Positions 47,296 through 56,037 of a DNA stretch of 64,000 bases are shown here, one piece after another (positions within the stretch are counted from its first letter, which is position 1; the number at the start of each line of letters is the position of its first letter). The stretch spans positions 124,001-188,000 of the forward strand of contig NZ_FNCP01000001.1 in NCBI RefSeq assembly GCF_900100785.1. Direction: 5' to 3'. Under the pieces are notes generated by a model, which was given only the letters and a program-made list of their open reading frames with translations, ran no database searches and was not told the DNA's origin. The stretch is from Desulfosporosinus hippei DSM 8344. Its GTDB lineage: Bacteria; Bacillota; Desulfitobacteriia; Desulfitobacteriales; Desulfitobacteriaceae. The position numbers and the translations under genes are program-made.

Positions 47296-48111
47296 TCACT
47301 TGGCGTGTCGCATTCTGATCCATCCCGCCATTCGCCCTGTCCGGGCACCATCTCGTCGATGCGAGAAAAACCATTCAGGATTGCTCGCAGTGCAGACTGC
47401 TGCAATATCAATATTTTCTGGGTGTACTCCTTTTTCTAAGCACAACATTTTGTTCGCTTCCCATAGATCAAGCAAGTAGTGTCCATCCTCTTGAGGATAG
47501 AGAAAGGTCGTCTTATCGTAATTCAGACGAAACTCCTCAGCTACCCGTTCATCGACTAGGTAACAACTGGGACCGATACTCGGGCCGATTGCCACCCAAG
47601 CATTTTCAGTTTGTCCGCCGGCTTTTTCAAAGTACTCTAACGCCTCCAGACCAATTTTATTCACGGTACCTTTCCAACCAGCATGCACAATCCCTACGGC
47701 CTCAAGATTGGGGTAGTAGAAATAGAGCGGAACACAGTCCGCAAAAAAAGCCATTAACCCCAAAGTACTCTGGGTCAGCAACCCGTCAACACTTGGAATA
47801 GCAGTTTCTAATTCATTAGCTCCTCGACCGCCGTCCTCTTCTGTAACCCAAATAACATTTGTACCATGAACCTGTTCTCCTACTGCAACTCTATCAGAAG
47901 GAACCCCCCAGTGTTTAAACCAGTATTTCCGATTTTCCAAAACCACCTTAGGGTCATCCCCAACATGTAGCCCTAAATTGAAAGAGTTGTAGGGTACTTT
48001 ACTCATCCCACCCACTCGAGTTGAAAACCCCAAGTCAATTCCCGCAGCTTGCCACTTGGGTATGGTGAGATAGTTTAAGCCTCCACCACTTTTTTGTCGC
48101 TTCCAGCTCAT
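47296..48111 (-). CDS. pgeF: Purine nucleoside phosphorylase YfiH/PgeF family (polyphenol oxidase type)
   Basis: Start at ATG 48111 after AAAGGAGTTAGAGGG; a frame to 48165 is not supported. About 271 residues. Cu-oxidase_4/YlmD family: metal-binding Cys and His in FADCVPLYFY, VGIVHAGWKGT and GPSIGPSCYLV. Members remove misincorporated L-Ser in peptidoglycan precursors or act on nucleosides, and are commonly found upstream of ylmE-sepF. The exact reaction here is not visible. Confidence 0.93.
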   Translation of the reverse strand: MSWKRQKSGGGLNYLTIPKWQAAGIDLGFSTRVGGMSKVPYNSFNLGLHVGDDPKVVLENRKYWFKHWGVPSDRVAVGEQVHGTNVIWVTEEDGGRGANELETAIPSVDGLLTQSTLGLMAFFADCVPLYFYYPNLEAVGIVHAGWKGTVNKIGLEALEYFEKAGGQTENAWVAIGPSIGPSCYLVDERVAEEFRLNYDKTTFLYPQEDGHYLLDLWEANKMLCLEKGVHPENIDIAAVCTASNPEWFFSHRRDGARTGRMAGWIRMRHAK

Positions 48112-48255
48112 CCCTCTAACTCCTTTGTTTACATTAAATATACCATCTATTAACCTTTTGGACAAACCTCCAAAAGTCCTAGTCTAATAGTACTTTCAGC
48201 AAAAAAAAAGGACTTCTAACAATTTTCTCCGTAAAAAAGTATAATAATATACAAA

Positions 48256-48300
48256 ATAAGCATAAGCCTTTGCCTATTATGACAAAAGGTTTATGCTTTT
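48256..48300 (-). terminator. Terminator after ylmC/ymxH
   Basis: AAGCATAAGCCTTT (48258-48271) pairs with AAAGGTTTATGCTT (48285-48298) with a G-U pair. TTATTTTGT follows on the minus strand and a long T run on the plus strand. It separates ylmC from pgeF. Confidence 0.75.
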
Positions 48301-48314
48301 TCGTTTTTCGCGGA

Positions 48315-48590
48315 TTATCGTCGATCATCATTTTCAGTATTAAATTCAGGTAAATCGTTAACATCTACTAGAATAACGTCTACCCCTATCTTTTTGACAT
48401 GATCCCAAGGGACAAAAAAATCTTCAGTCTTTCCGCTGCCAAAAAGTCCCCAACTGCGCGAAGGTCCGGGTACGATAACCCCTTTGACAACACCTCGTTC
48501 TAAATCAAGATCTAGATCTTTAATCGGCCCTAACCTTCGCCCGTCTTTAACATTCACAATATCTAACAATCTTAAGTCTGATACTCGCAT
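48315..48590 (-). CDS. ylmC: YlmC/YmxH family PRC-barrel sporulation protein
   Basis: Start at ATG 48590 after AAAGGGGGGG; the longer frame to 48644 is not needed. 91 residues. PRC-barrel-like: MRVSDLRLLDIVNVKDGRRLGPIKDLDLDLE, VVKGVIVPG, FFVPWDHVKKIGVDVILVD. Small proteins of this family are conserved in spore formers and sit beside sigG or division genes; their role is unclear. Confidence 0.9.
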   Translation of the reverse strand: MRVSDLRLLDIVNVKDGRRLGPIKDLDLDLERGVVKGVIVPGPSRSWGLFGSGKTEDFFVPWDHVKKIGVDVILVDVNDLPEFNTENDDRR

Positions 48591-48774
48591 TCTTTCCCCC
48601 CCTTTATCGAGGTTCGGGGTTTGAAGTTCAGAAATGAACATCATGCACTAGCCCCGAGCTAAGTCCAACGATGAAATGATATCGTCATACTTTTATATCT
48701 CATCATATGAGGGGGTCTGAAAAAATAGCCTAACGTTTCATAAATTTCAGATTTGAATTTTCCTCATTATTGCA

Positions 48775-49548
48775 TCACACGAACTTACGCATATGCTGCA
48801 TGGCTGCCTTCTCAAGACGGGAAACCTGTGCTTGAGAAATCCCAATCTCATCAGCAACCTCCATTTGTGTCTTTCCCTGAAAAAACCGCAAGGACAAGAT
48901 GAGTTTTTCTCGTTCGCTGAGTCGACGTAACGCCTCTCGTACGGCAAGCCCTTCAACCCATCCATTGTCTGATTGCTTGTCATCTCCTATCTGATCCATC
49001 ACGAAGATCGGGTCGCCGCCATCATGGTAAATCGGCTCGAATAAAGAAATTGGTTCCTGGATAGCATCTAAGGCAAAAACAACGTCTTCCCGAGGCAACG
49101 AGAGTTTCTTGGCGATTTCGGCAACAGTTGGTTCACATGACCGTTCACTCACCAACTGATCCCTTACCTGCAAAGCCTTGTAAGCGATATCCCGCAAGGA
49201 TCTGCTAACTCTAATTGGATTATTATCCCTTAAATATCGGCGTATTTCCCCAATTATCATTGGAACTGCATAAGTAGAAAACTTTACGTTCTGACCAAGA
49301 TCAAAATTGTCAATCGCTTTCATTAATCCGATACACCCAACTTGAAAGAGGTCATCCACATATTCTCCACGATTCGTAAACCGTTGTATCACACTCAGAA
49401 CAAGGCGGAGATTTCCATGGATTAGTTTATCTCTGGCACTGCGATTTCCAGCTTGATAAATTACGAATAATTCTTTCATTTTTGCGCTAGATAATACAGG
49501 CAATTTTGAGGTATTCACTCCACAAATCTCAACTTTATTCAATGCCAA
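48775..49548 (-). CDS. sigG: RNA polymerase sporulation-specific sigma factor SigG
   Basis: 257 residues, forespore-specific late sigma factor. The N-terminus (NKVEICGVNTSKLPVL) is diagnostic for SigG; region 2 has DLFQVGCIGLMKAIDNFD and KFSTYAVPMIIGEIRR; region 4 ends EIGISQAQVSRLEKAA. It begins with TTG 49548, and a hairpin touches its ribosome site (separate entry), suggesting weak translation. 57 bases after sigE, the order usual in Firmicutes. Confidence 0.97.
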   Translation of the reverse strand: MALNKVEICGVNTSKLPVLSSAKMKELFVIYQAGNRSARDKLIHGNLRLVLSVIQRFTNRGEYVDDLFQVGCIGLMKAIDNFDLGQNVKFSTYAVPMIIGEIRRYLRDNNPIRVSRSLRDIAYKALQVRDQLVSERSCEPTVAEIAKKLSLPREDVVFALDAIQEPISLFEPIYHDGGDPIFVMDQIGDDKQSDNGWVEGLAVREALRRLSEREKLILSLRFFQGKTQMEVADEIGISQAQVSRLEKAAMQHMRKFV

Positions 49549-49558
49549 TCTACGAGCA

Positions 49559-49581
49559 CCTCCCCAGCAAATTCTGTTGGG
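49559..49581 (-). promoter_or_regulatory. Leader hairpin overlapping the sigG ribosome site
   Basis: On the minus strand CCCAACA (49575-49581) can pair with TGCTGGG (49563-49569), and the latter overlaps the first three bases of the sigG ribosome site GGGGAGG (49559-49565). With the TTG start this could limit translation of read-through transcript from sigE. Confidence 0.5.
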
Positions 49582-49605
49582 AAGTATACCCTAACATAGA
49601 TTAGG

Positions 49606-50331
49606 TTATTCCAATCGACAAAATTCTTTACGCAATCTACGAATAATTCTTTTCTCAAGCCGTGAAATATAGGACTGGGAAATCCCTAAACGATCTGCTA
49701 CCTCTTTCTGAGTTTTTTCTACCCCGTCATCAAGCCCGAACCTTAATTCCATGATAACTTTCTCTCTATTCGTTAATCTTCCCATTGCCAGATGCAAGAG
49801 TTGACGATCTACTTGCTCTTCAATAGGCTTAGAGATAATGTCATTTTCCGTACCTAATACATCTGATAACAGAAGCTCATTTCCGTCCCAGTCAATATTT
49901 AAAGGTTCATCAAAGGAAACCTCAGACCGGGTTTTATTGTTACGTCTAAGATACATCAAAATTTCATTTTCAATGCAACGAGAAGCATAGGTAGCCAGTT
50001 TTATCTTTTTCTGTGGATCAAATGTATTGACAGCTTTAATTAAGCCAATCGTTCCTATGGAAACAAGATCTTCAATTCCAATCCCGGTATTTTCGAACTT
50101 TCTGGCAATATAGACCACCAAGCGAAGGTTTCGTTCTATCAAAATATCTCGAATAGAACCGTCACCCATTTCCAAACGCTCTAGTAGAACCCCTTCTTCG
50201 TCTGAGTTAAGTGGTGGGGGTAGGGCTTCACTGCTTCCAACGTAATAGATTCCACTAACTCCAAAAATCTTTTGAAGCAGCATGGCCCATAGGCCTCTGG
50301 CCTTACCATGAACATTACTCCACCACTTCAT
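49606..50331 (-). CDS. sigE: RNA polymerase sporulation sigma factor SigE (pro-form)
   Basis: 241 residues, early mother-cell sigma factor. The extra N-terminal pro-sequence, about 30 residues with a hydrophobic stretch ([20 protein letters not shown]), is removed by SpoIIGA. Regions 2 and 4 are complete: [46 protein letters not shown]. The start directly abuts the spoIIGA stop, so the pair is coupled. Confidence 0.97.
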   Translation of the reverse strand: MKWWSNVHGKARGLWAMLLQKIFGVSGIYYVGSSEALPPPLNSDEEGVLLERLEMGDGSIRDILIERNLRLVVYIARKFENTGIGIEDLVSIGTIGLIKAVNTFDPQKKIKLATYASRCIENEILMYLRRNNKTRSEVSFDEPLNIDWDGNELLLSDVLGTENDIISKPIEEQVDRQLLHLAMGRLTNREKVIMELRFGLDDGVEKTQKEVADRLGISQSYISRLEKRIIRRLRKEFCRLE

Positions 50332-51258
50332 TCATCCATCTCCACCTTTCTGAACATGTTCTGGGTGTAGTAACGCTTGGTATTCACCCTCTGAGCTTAA
50401 TACTTGTCTTACAAGCGCCACCGTAGCATGAATTTGTTGAGTTCCTTCGGCGCCGAAACACGTTACACTATCCGGTCTTATTCCTAGAAGCCAACTCTTA
50501 TTATCAATTGTCTGAAAAGGGATGAAAACAAGACGTTTTACCAACTCGGGATTGACCTTCCACAATAGTGGCCACGGGTCTGCATAATCCTTCCAAGGGA
50601 TATCCAGGAACGCTTTGATATTCTCCGGCATAGCACTTGCAGCAACCTCCTCTTCCAGCAGAATTACAGGATAGCCTGTCAATGGATCCCGCAAATGATT
50701 GCCGGTATCTAGTAAGGCCTTGATTTGAATAACCCCTTGCTCATCTCCACCAAAATTGATCTCCAGATCGAAAATATTTCGTCCTATAAAGGACTTTTTT
50801 TCTTGCCATCGTTGCCAAAGTCGCTGTAAGAGCCACCACATTAGAGCACCTAAAGGAAGAATCCAAACTCTGTTTATAACCAGAATTAACCGTTCTTTAT
50901 TTACTCCCCCATCAAATTGCGCCCATCCCCATGAAGCGTAGACAAATCCGCCTAAGCCTGCAGAAAGGAGCCAAAAGCCAACGATTTCTTTAAGAAACGC
51001 ATTTAATCTTGTAGTTGGAAAAGCGACAAAGACCATAAGAAAAGGAATCAACCATTTAATGAATAGAGTCCACGGTGGTAGTGAATAATAGGCAACCACA
51101 ACGGGGATTTCGCCAAGTAAAACTGCCATAGAGATTCGGCTTAGACGAATTGGTAGTTTGAGTAGGCGACCAAGAAGGACAAGCAGGATAGTGTCCATTC
51201 CTCCATTAATGAGAATAGCCAGATCAAGATAGGTCTGTGCAATGCTAATTTGGTACAC
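50332..51258 (-). CDS. spoIIGA: Sigma-E processing peptidase SpoIIGA
   Basis: 308 residues. Five N-terminal membrane segments, then a cytoplasmic aspartic protease domain with the catalytic motif LLDTGNHLRDPLTG (about residue 180). It cleaves pro-SigE after septum formation. Forms the two-gene spoIIG operon with sigE. The upstream region 51259-51772 should hold its promoter and Spo0A sites. Confidence 0.95.
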   Translation of the reverse strand: MYQISIAQTYLDLAILINGGMDTILLVLLGRLLKLPIRLSRISMAVLLGEIPVVVAYYSLPPWTLFIKWLIPFLMVFVAFPTTRLNAFLKEIVGFWLLSAGLGGFVYASWGWAQFDGGVNKERLILVINRVWILPLGALMWWLLQRLWQRWQEKKSFIGRNIFDLEINFGGDEQGVIQIKALLDTGNHLRDPLTGYPVILLEEEVAASAMPENIKAFLDIPWKDYADPWPLLWKVNPELVKRLVFIPFQTIDNKSWLLGIRPDSVTCFGAEGTQQIHATVALVRQVLSSEGEYQALLHPEHVQKGGDG

Positions 51259-51772
51259 CCTTTCTATGCGCTTCTCTAAAAATTATACTTGAAATACAAA
51301 GTAAAACCTGTCGCATTCAGCGGGGCATAAATGGATATTAAAGGTAAATTAGTACGAGTGGTGTAGTTTTTTATCTATGAACCCTATTCGTCGACAGTAT
51401 GTGTAAGCTTTAGCACGAAATTATTTGATAGCAACATATTTAGTCGATACTTAACTCATCTAAATATCTGATGACAGGCTGACATTGATTGTGGATTCTT
51501 TTTATTTTTGATAAGTCTTTTAAGCCCGGCTTTCCCCTGAGAAAGTTGGCTACTGGTTTTCACCTTTGCTTTGACAAACTGTTACATTAAACGGAAATTT
51601 ACGGTTATTTCTTCAAGAATAATCATTTTTATTCAAATTTTATTGAAATATTGATAAGTCCGTGTTATTGTAAATTAAAATTTAGAATTTTTACATATCT
51701 CCATGTGCTTAATTACACTTAGTTTCTCAATGCCGTTTGAACTAATCAACAATTAAAGGCGGTAGATAATTA
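51259..51772. promoter_or_regulatory. Divergent 514-base intergenic region between spoIIGA and a chemotaxis receptor gene
   Basis: No gene. TGTCGAC within TTCGTCGACA (51387-51396, minus) and TGTCGCA (51309-51315, plus) each match six of seven bases of the Spo0A box and could control spoIIG. An imperfect hairpin (AGCC/GGCT and CTTTC/GAAAG, about 51521-51553) is of unknown meaning. The rest is AT-rich. None of these sites is certain. Confidence 0.35.
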
Positions 51773-53392
51773 ATGGCTAAAAACCTAAACGTTAACTTGA
51801 GTGAGAAAAAAAACGGTCTGAATACCATCGTTCAGATTGCCAAAGAGCTAGAAAGCATTTTAGAGCAATCGAAGGATTTTGAAAGTGCCCGTCGACCTCT
51901 GAGGGAAGCGATAGATCGTAATCTTAAGAACAATGAGTTCTTACTGCTTTGCGACTTAAAAGGGTTAGCATTAATCCACTCAAATCGCTTACGAGAAGGT
52001 ATGGTCTTTAATAATGAAATTGAACTAAAGGCAGCTCAATGTAATCAACCGATTACTCAAATTTATCATCGTAATACTGGAGAAGTTTTGCTAGACGCGG
52101 CAAGCCCTGTTTTTGTCAAAGGTACTCATACCTACGCCGTTCGTCTGGGTATACCACTTCAAAAAAATCTTCTTAGCAAACAACTGCTTTCAGGTATACT
52201 ACCGGTTCTTCTACTCGGTGGGACATGGATTATCTCAAGTTCCTTTTCTCCGGCTTCGCTTATCTCTTCAACCATTGCCCTGGGCGCTCAACTAATCTAT
52301 AGTTTCTGGCTTAAGAATAAAGTTTCATCGGCACTTCAGCAAGCTTTTAAGGTAACAAAAGCCATTGCTAAAGGGAATCTAAAAGTTCTAGCCAAGGCCA
52401 ATTCCAATGATGAATTGGGAAGCCTATCATTCGAAGTAAATAAAGTATCTCTTGGCATGAAGTCGATCATCACGGATCTAGCTTCCTTTTCTGAGCGAGC
52501 TCAAGATATGAGTCAAACTCAAGCATCCCATGCTCAACTATTCGCAGAAAATCAAGAAACCTTGGCAGCTACTCTGGAGGAATTTAGTGCAGGAGCAACT
52601 GATCAAATTCAAGGCATGCAAATGTCACAAAAGCAAGTTGACGAGATCCAATCTGCTTCCCAAAGCATTTTAATCAGCACACAGGAGGTTCTTTCCTTGA
52701 CTAGATCCGCTAAATCAACAAGCCAAGAAGGAACCTTAGCGGTTAATGAGGCAATTCTTGAGATGGGCCTGATCTATGAATCAACGGAACAGGCTAATCA
52801 ATCTATACACGGATTAGCTGAACAGGCCCAAAAAATCGGAGATATTATTTCTGTAATTAATGGCATTTCAGATCAAACTAATCTACTGGCCTTAAATGCA
52901 GCTATTGAAGCTGCTCGAGCTGGAGAACATGGTAGGGGCTTTGCAGTTGTCGCAGAAGAAGTCAGAAAATTGGCAGACAGTTCAGCTTACTCTTCTCATC
53001 AGATTATGGAACTTATTTCGAATGTTCAAGGAATGGTTACCTCAACTGTCGACAAGATAAGCCAAGGAATGAACGAGGTAAACCGAGGTAAGGCAGTCAT
53101 TGAAAAAGCCGGCGATGCCATTGCCTCCCTTGACGAAGTGATCAATGAAACTTCAATAAAAGTGGAGACTAACCTGCAAAATGCTGATCACTTGTTAAAT
53201 CAGAGTGAATTATTAGCTCAAACTCAGCGGCAGGCAACCACAATTGCAACTCAATTTGCCGAAGGAGCCACTCAAGCAGCAACAACTGTAGAACAACAAA
53301 TGGTTTCTACTAAAGAAATCGCCTCCATCTCTTCTGAACTAGCGAAAACCTCCGCTCACTTGAACCAAGTTATCCAACGATTCGAAGTCTAA
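51773..53392 (+). CDS. Methyl-accepting chemotaxis protein with N-terminal cytoplasmic sensor
   Basis: 539 residues. There is no membrane segment before about residue 140: the first part looks like a cache/PAS-like sensor (FLLLCDLKGLALIHSNRL ... VKGTHTYAVRLGIPL). Two membrane segments follow (ILPVLLLGGTWIISS and LISSTIALGAQLIYSFWL), then HAMP (about 205-255) and the signalling domain with the tip INGISDQTNLLALNAAIEAA. No CheR-binding pentapeptide at the end. It is a single plus-strand gene among minus-strand ones, with a strong terminator. The ligand is unknown. Confidence 0.92.
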   Translation: MAKNLNVNLSEKKNGLNTIVQIAKELESILEQSKDFESARRPLREAIDRNLKNNEFLLLCDLKGLALIHSNRLREGMVFNNEIELKAAQCNQPITQIYHRNTGEVLLDAASPVFVKGTHTYAVRLGIPLQKNLLSKQLLSGILPVLLLGGTWIISSSFSPASLISSTIALGAQLIYSFWLKNKVSSALQQAFKVTKAIAKGNLKVLAKANSNDELGSLSFEVNKVSLGMKSIITDLASFSERAQDMSQTQASHAQLFAENQETLAATLEEFSAGATDQIQGMQMSQKQVDEIQSASQSILISTQEVLSLTRSAKSTSQEGTLAVNEAILEMGLIYESTEQANQSIHGLAEQAQKIGDIISVINGISDQTNLLALNAAIEAARAGEHGRGFAVVAEEVRKLADSSAYSSHQIMELISNVQGMVTSTVDKISQGMNEVNRGKAVIEKAGDAIASLDEVINETSIKVETNLQNADHLLNQSELLAQTQRQATTIATQFAEGATQAATTVEQQMVSTKEIASISSELAKTSAHLNQVIQRFEV

Positions 53393-53402
53393 ATACACCA
53401 AG

Positions 53403-53444
53403 AAAAAACCAGGTCATACCACTAGAGGTATGACCTGGTTTTTT
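53403..53444. terminator. Perfect 18-bp bidirectional terminator between the MCP gene and ftsZ
   Basis: Arms 53403-53420 and 53427-53444 are exact reverse complements with a six-base loop and A/T runs at both outer ends. It serves both convergent genes. Confidence 0.93.
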
Positions 53445-53463
53445 ATCTAACAATTAATTAAGA

Positions 53464-54525
53464 TTACCGTCTGCGCCTCAGAAACTCAGGAATGTCCACA
53501 TCCCCTTCTTTAGCTACAGTCTTAATAATATTGTCTTGAACCTTACCGGGGGGGGTACCGAAACCAGCCCATTGCTGGTCGAATCCGGTTGCGATGACTG
53601 TTACTCTAAGCTCTTCCTTCAGATCCTCATCGATAACCGCTCCAAATATTATATTCGCTTCAGGATCTGCTGCTTCCGAAATAATTCCTGCCGCTTCGTT
53701 CACTTCAAAGAGGGTTAGATTTATTCCTCCGGTAATATTCAGCAGTACACCTTTTGCTCCTTCAATAGAGGTTTCCAGCAGCGGGCTGGAAATTGCCTTT
53801 CTTGCCGCATCAGCTGCCCGATTTTCCCCTGTTGCCTGACCGATGCCCATTAATGCTGAGCCGGTATTTGACATAATAGTCTTAACATCCGCAAAATCTA
53901 AGTTAATTAAACCAGGAACTGCAATTAGATCTGAAATGCCTTGAACCCCTTGACGCAAAACATCATCCGCAATGCGAAAAGCCTCATGGATTGTTGTATG
54001 CTTGTCCACTACCTGTAGCAAACGATCATTGGGAATTGTAATAAGGGTATCTACTTTGCTTTTTAATTCGGCAATGCCTTTTTCAGCTTGCATAGCCCTC
54101 TTACGCCCTTCAAAAGTGAATGGTCTTGTAACCACCCCTACTGTTAGCGCCCCCATTTCTTTGGCGACTTCTGCAACAATAGGTGCTGCTCCAGTACCGG
54201 TTCCTCCGCCCATTCCTGCTGTAACAAAGACCATATCCGCGCCTTTTAGAACCTTAGCCAGTTCTTCACGACTTTCTTCCGCCGCTTTAGCACCAATCTC
54301 AGGATTTGCGCCCGCTCCCAGCCCTTTAGTTAATTTAATTCCTATTTGAACTTTTTCTCCCGCACGTGAGAGCTGTAAAGCCTGGGAGTCAGTATTAACT
54401 GTTACGAAATCTACCCCTTGTAAACCAGCGGTAATCATACGATTAACCGCATTGTTTCCACCACCGCCAACACCAATGACCTTAATTTCTGCAAATTGGT
54501 TTAAGTCTGTATCAAATTCTAGCAT
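53464..54525 (-). CDS. ftsZ: Cell division protein FtsZ
   Basis: 353 residues, tubulin-like GTPase that forms the division ring. GTP-binding motifs [14 protein letters not shown] and the tubulin signature [14 protein letters not shown] are complete. The C-terminal tail ends with [11 protein letters not shown], the conserved peptide that binds SepF, FtsA and others. Normal length. It is preceded by a 361-base gap where ftsA would be expected. Confidence 0.98.
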   Translation of the reverse strand: MLEFDTDLNQFAEIKVIGVGGGGNNAVNRMITAGLQGVDFVTVNTDSQALQLSRAGEKVQIGIKLTKGLGAGANPEIGAKAAEESREELAKVLKGADMVFVTAGMGGGTGTGAAPIVAEVAKEMGALTVGVVTRPFTFEGRKRAMQAEKGIAELKSKVDTLITIPNDRLLQVVDKHTTIHEAFRIADDVLRQGVQGISDLIAVPGLINLDFADVKTIMSNTGSALMGIGQATGENRAADAARKAISSPLLETSIEGAKGVLLNITGGINLTLFEVNEAAGIISEAADPEANIIFGAVIDEDLKEELRVTVIATGFDQQWAGFGTPPGKVQDNIIKTVAKEGDVDIPEFLRRRR

Positions 54526-54886
54526 TTAGGCGTTAACCCCCTCGCTCATTCTTACCTGCAATAATTTATTAACAATACAGGTTATTTCTATAATTTTTCT
54601 GTGCTTCCATATGTTCATGTGTAAACTTTCTCGCTGAATAACAGCTAAATTCAAACATTAGTCTCTAGAACTACTCCTTTAGGAGTATCTGCCATCCAAC
54701 GGCTTATTGGCCGATCAATTTTGTTATACACACAACATTACAAATTCTATATTCTTATCCAATAACCCTTTTTTTGATGATAAATTTTTCTCTAAAAAAA
54801 GGAAAAAGAATCTTTAAAAAAACTTCCAGAATTACTTTCCGGACAATTCCCTTAAAGTGTTAAAGATATTCTTAGGCGATGATCTC
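54526..54886. promoter_or_regulatory. 361-base gap between sbp and ftsZ, no ftsA
   Basis: AT-rich, non-coding. Short palindromes are present (ACTCCTTTAGGAGT near 54673, CGGC...GCCG near 54702) and an A/T homopolymer-rich stretch near 54765-54825. It likely holds an ftsZ promoter and perhaps a terminator of the upstream genes. I see no remnant of ftsA. Confidence 0.4.
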
Positions 54887-55216
54887 CTATTTTTTAAGAA
54901 GATGGCGACGGATGCTTCCTAAATTTTGGAATATGCGCACGCCGAAAGCGACCACCGCTGCTAAATAAAGGTCAACACCAATCCGGTCACCGACATAGGC
55001 TAACAGAGCTGCAAGGAGCATATTGCTGAAAAAGCCTGTTAGAAATACCGTACTATCAAAATGGTCTTCCTGAGCAGAACGAATCCCCCCTAAAACAGAA
55101 TCTAAAGCTGCGAGGATTCCTACCGATAAGTATTTTGCATATTCTATTGGAACTGAAAAAGGACTTACATACCCAATTGCTAGTCCTAAAACTAAGCCTA
55201 ATAAGGGTAACCACAT
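54887..55216 (-). CDS. sbp: Small basic protein Sbp (DUF1290)
   Basis: 109 residues with three hydrophobic segments and the family pattern SVGILAALDSVLGGIRS...F...FL.GFFSNM. The C-terminus is basic (RRHLLKK). Sbp homologues lie between divIB and ftsAZ in Bacillus and have no known function. AGGAGG supports ATG 55216, 18 bases after divIB. Confidence 0.92.
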   Translation of the reverse strand: MWLPLLGLVLGLAIGYVSPFSVPIEYAKYLSVGILAALDSVLGGIRSAQEDHFDSTVFLTGFFSNMLLAALLAYVGDRIGVDLYLAAVVAFGVRIFQNLGSIRRHLLKK

Positions 55217-55234
55217 ATTAAAAATCCTCCTGAC

Positions 55235-55960
55235 TTAGCGACCAATTACCGGTTTTGCCGCCGTAAAATCAATATAACGAACCCCTTGTTGTATTGAAGT
55301 GTACCCATCGTCACTTAAAAGTTGATAAAGTGCCATCAATTTATCTTTCCACTCATTGGCTTGTCCAAGTCGTACTTCAACCCCACTTGTCAAAAATAGA
55401 GTAATTTGCTCGATAGCATTAACATGCAACTCTCCAATCTGAGTAACTAATTCCGGCGGAGCTTGTTTAAGCAAGTTCAGACCTGCTTCAAGGAGAGAAT
55501 TTTCCAGGTTCTGCCCGGGCCCAACTGTATCGGGAAGTTCAATTCCACTAATCACGGGATAATCATTTTTTGGCCAACTCTCTAGCCGGCGCAAAAAAGT
55601 CCCTTCGGAATCCACCTCTAAAACCCCTTTAGGGACTACAACTAAAGCAACAGGGGTTCGTTCAGTAACCTGAACAACCAGAGTTTGAGGGAGATTTCTT
55701 TGGAAATGAACATCTTTTATTAACGGATGTAAAGATATCTTATATTGAAGAGCTTTCCGATCAAAAAGCAATAGGTTTTGCCCTTGAATTCCGTCCGTTA
55801 ACTTTAGGATTTCGCTTTCTGAAATGAGACTTAATCCTTGCACACTAACATGTTGAATAGCAAAAGCATTGGAGCGTAAAAAAAGCGCCAAACCCAGGGA
55901 AAGCAGAATCGTCAATACTGCGATATAGAGAAAGGACGTATTCATTTTCTTGGGTTCCAT
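55235..55960 (-). CDS. divIB: Cell division protein DivIB/FtsQ
   Basis: 241 residues. A short cytoplasmic tail, one membrane helix (TSFLYIAVLTILLSLGLALFL), then a POTRA domain (FAIQHVSVQGLSLISESEIL) and the FtsQ beta domain. It links to FtsL/DivIC in the septal synthase complex. AAGGAGG precedes ATG 55960. Follows murA on the minus strand. Confidence 0.95.
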   Translation of the reverse strand: MEPKKMNTSFLYIAVLTILLSLGLALFLRSNAFAIQHVSVQGLSLISESEILKLTDGIQGQNLLLFDRKALQYKISLHPLIKDVHFQRNLPQTLVVQVTERTPVALVVVPKGVLEVDSEGTFLRRLESWPKNDYPVISGIELPDTVGPGQNLENSLLEAGLNLLKQAPPELVTQIGELHVNAIEQITLFLTSGVEVRLGQANEWKDKLMALYQLLSDDGYTSIQQGVRYIDFTAAKPVIGR

Positions 55961-56037
55961 AGTGGTATTTTCCTCCTTGTCCCAAGTATAACGAATACAG
56001 TCCTATTCTGCTACACAAAATATAGGGATCTTTAAAA

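Noticed and set aside
48179-48364. Minus-strand 61-codon frame between pgeF and ylmC
   Set aside because: Overlaps ylmC, runs through the terminator hairpin and is AT-driven; no ribosome site.
51513-51590. Possible cyclic-di-GMP riboswitch upstream of the chemotaxis receptor
   Set aside because: Only isolated words (GCAAAG, GTAGCC) are found and not in the order or strand required for the GEMM consensus.
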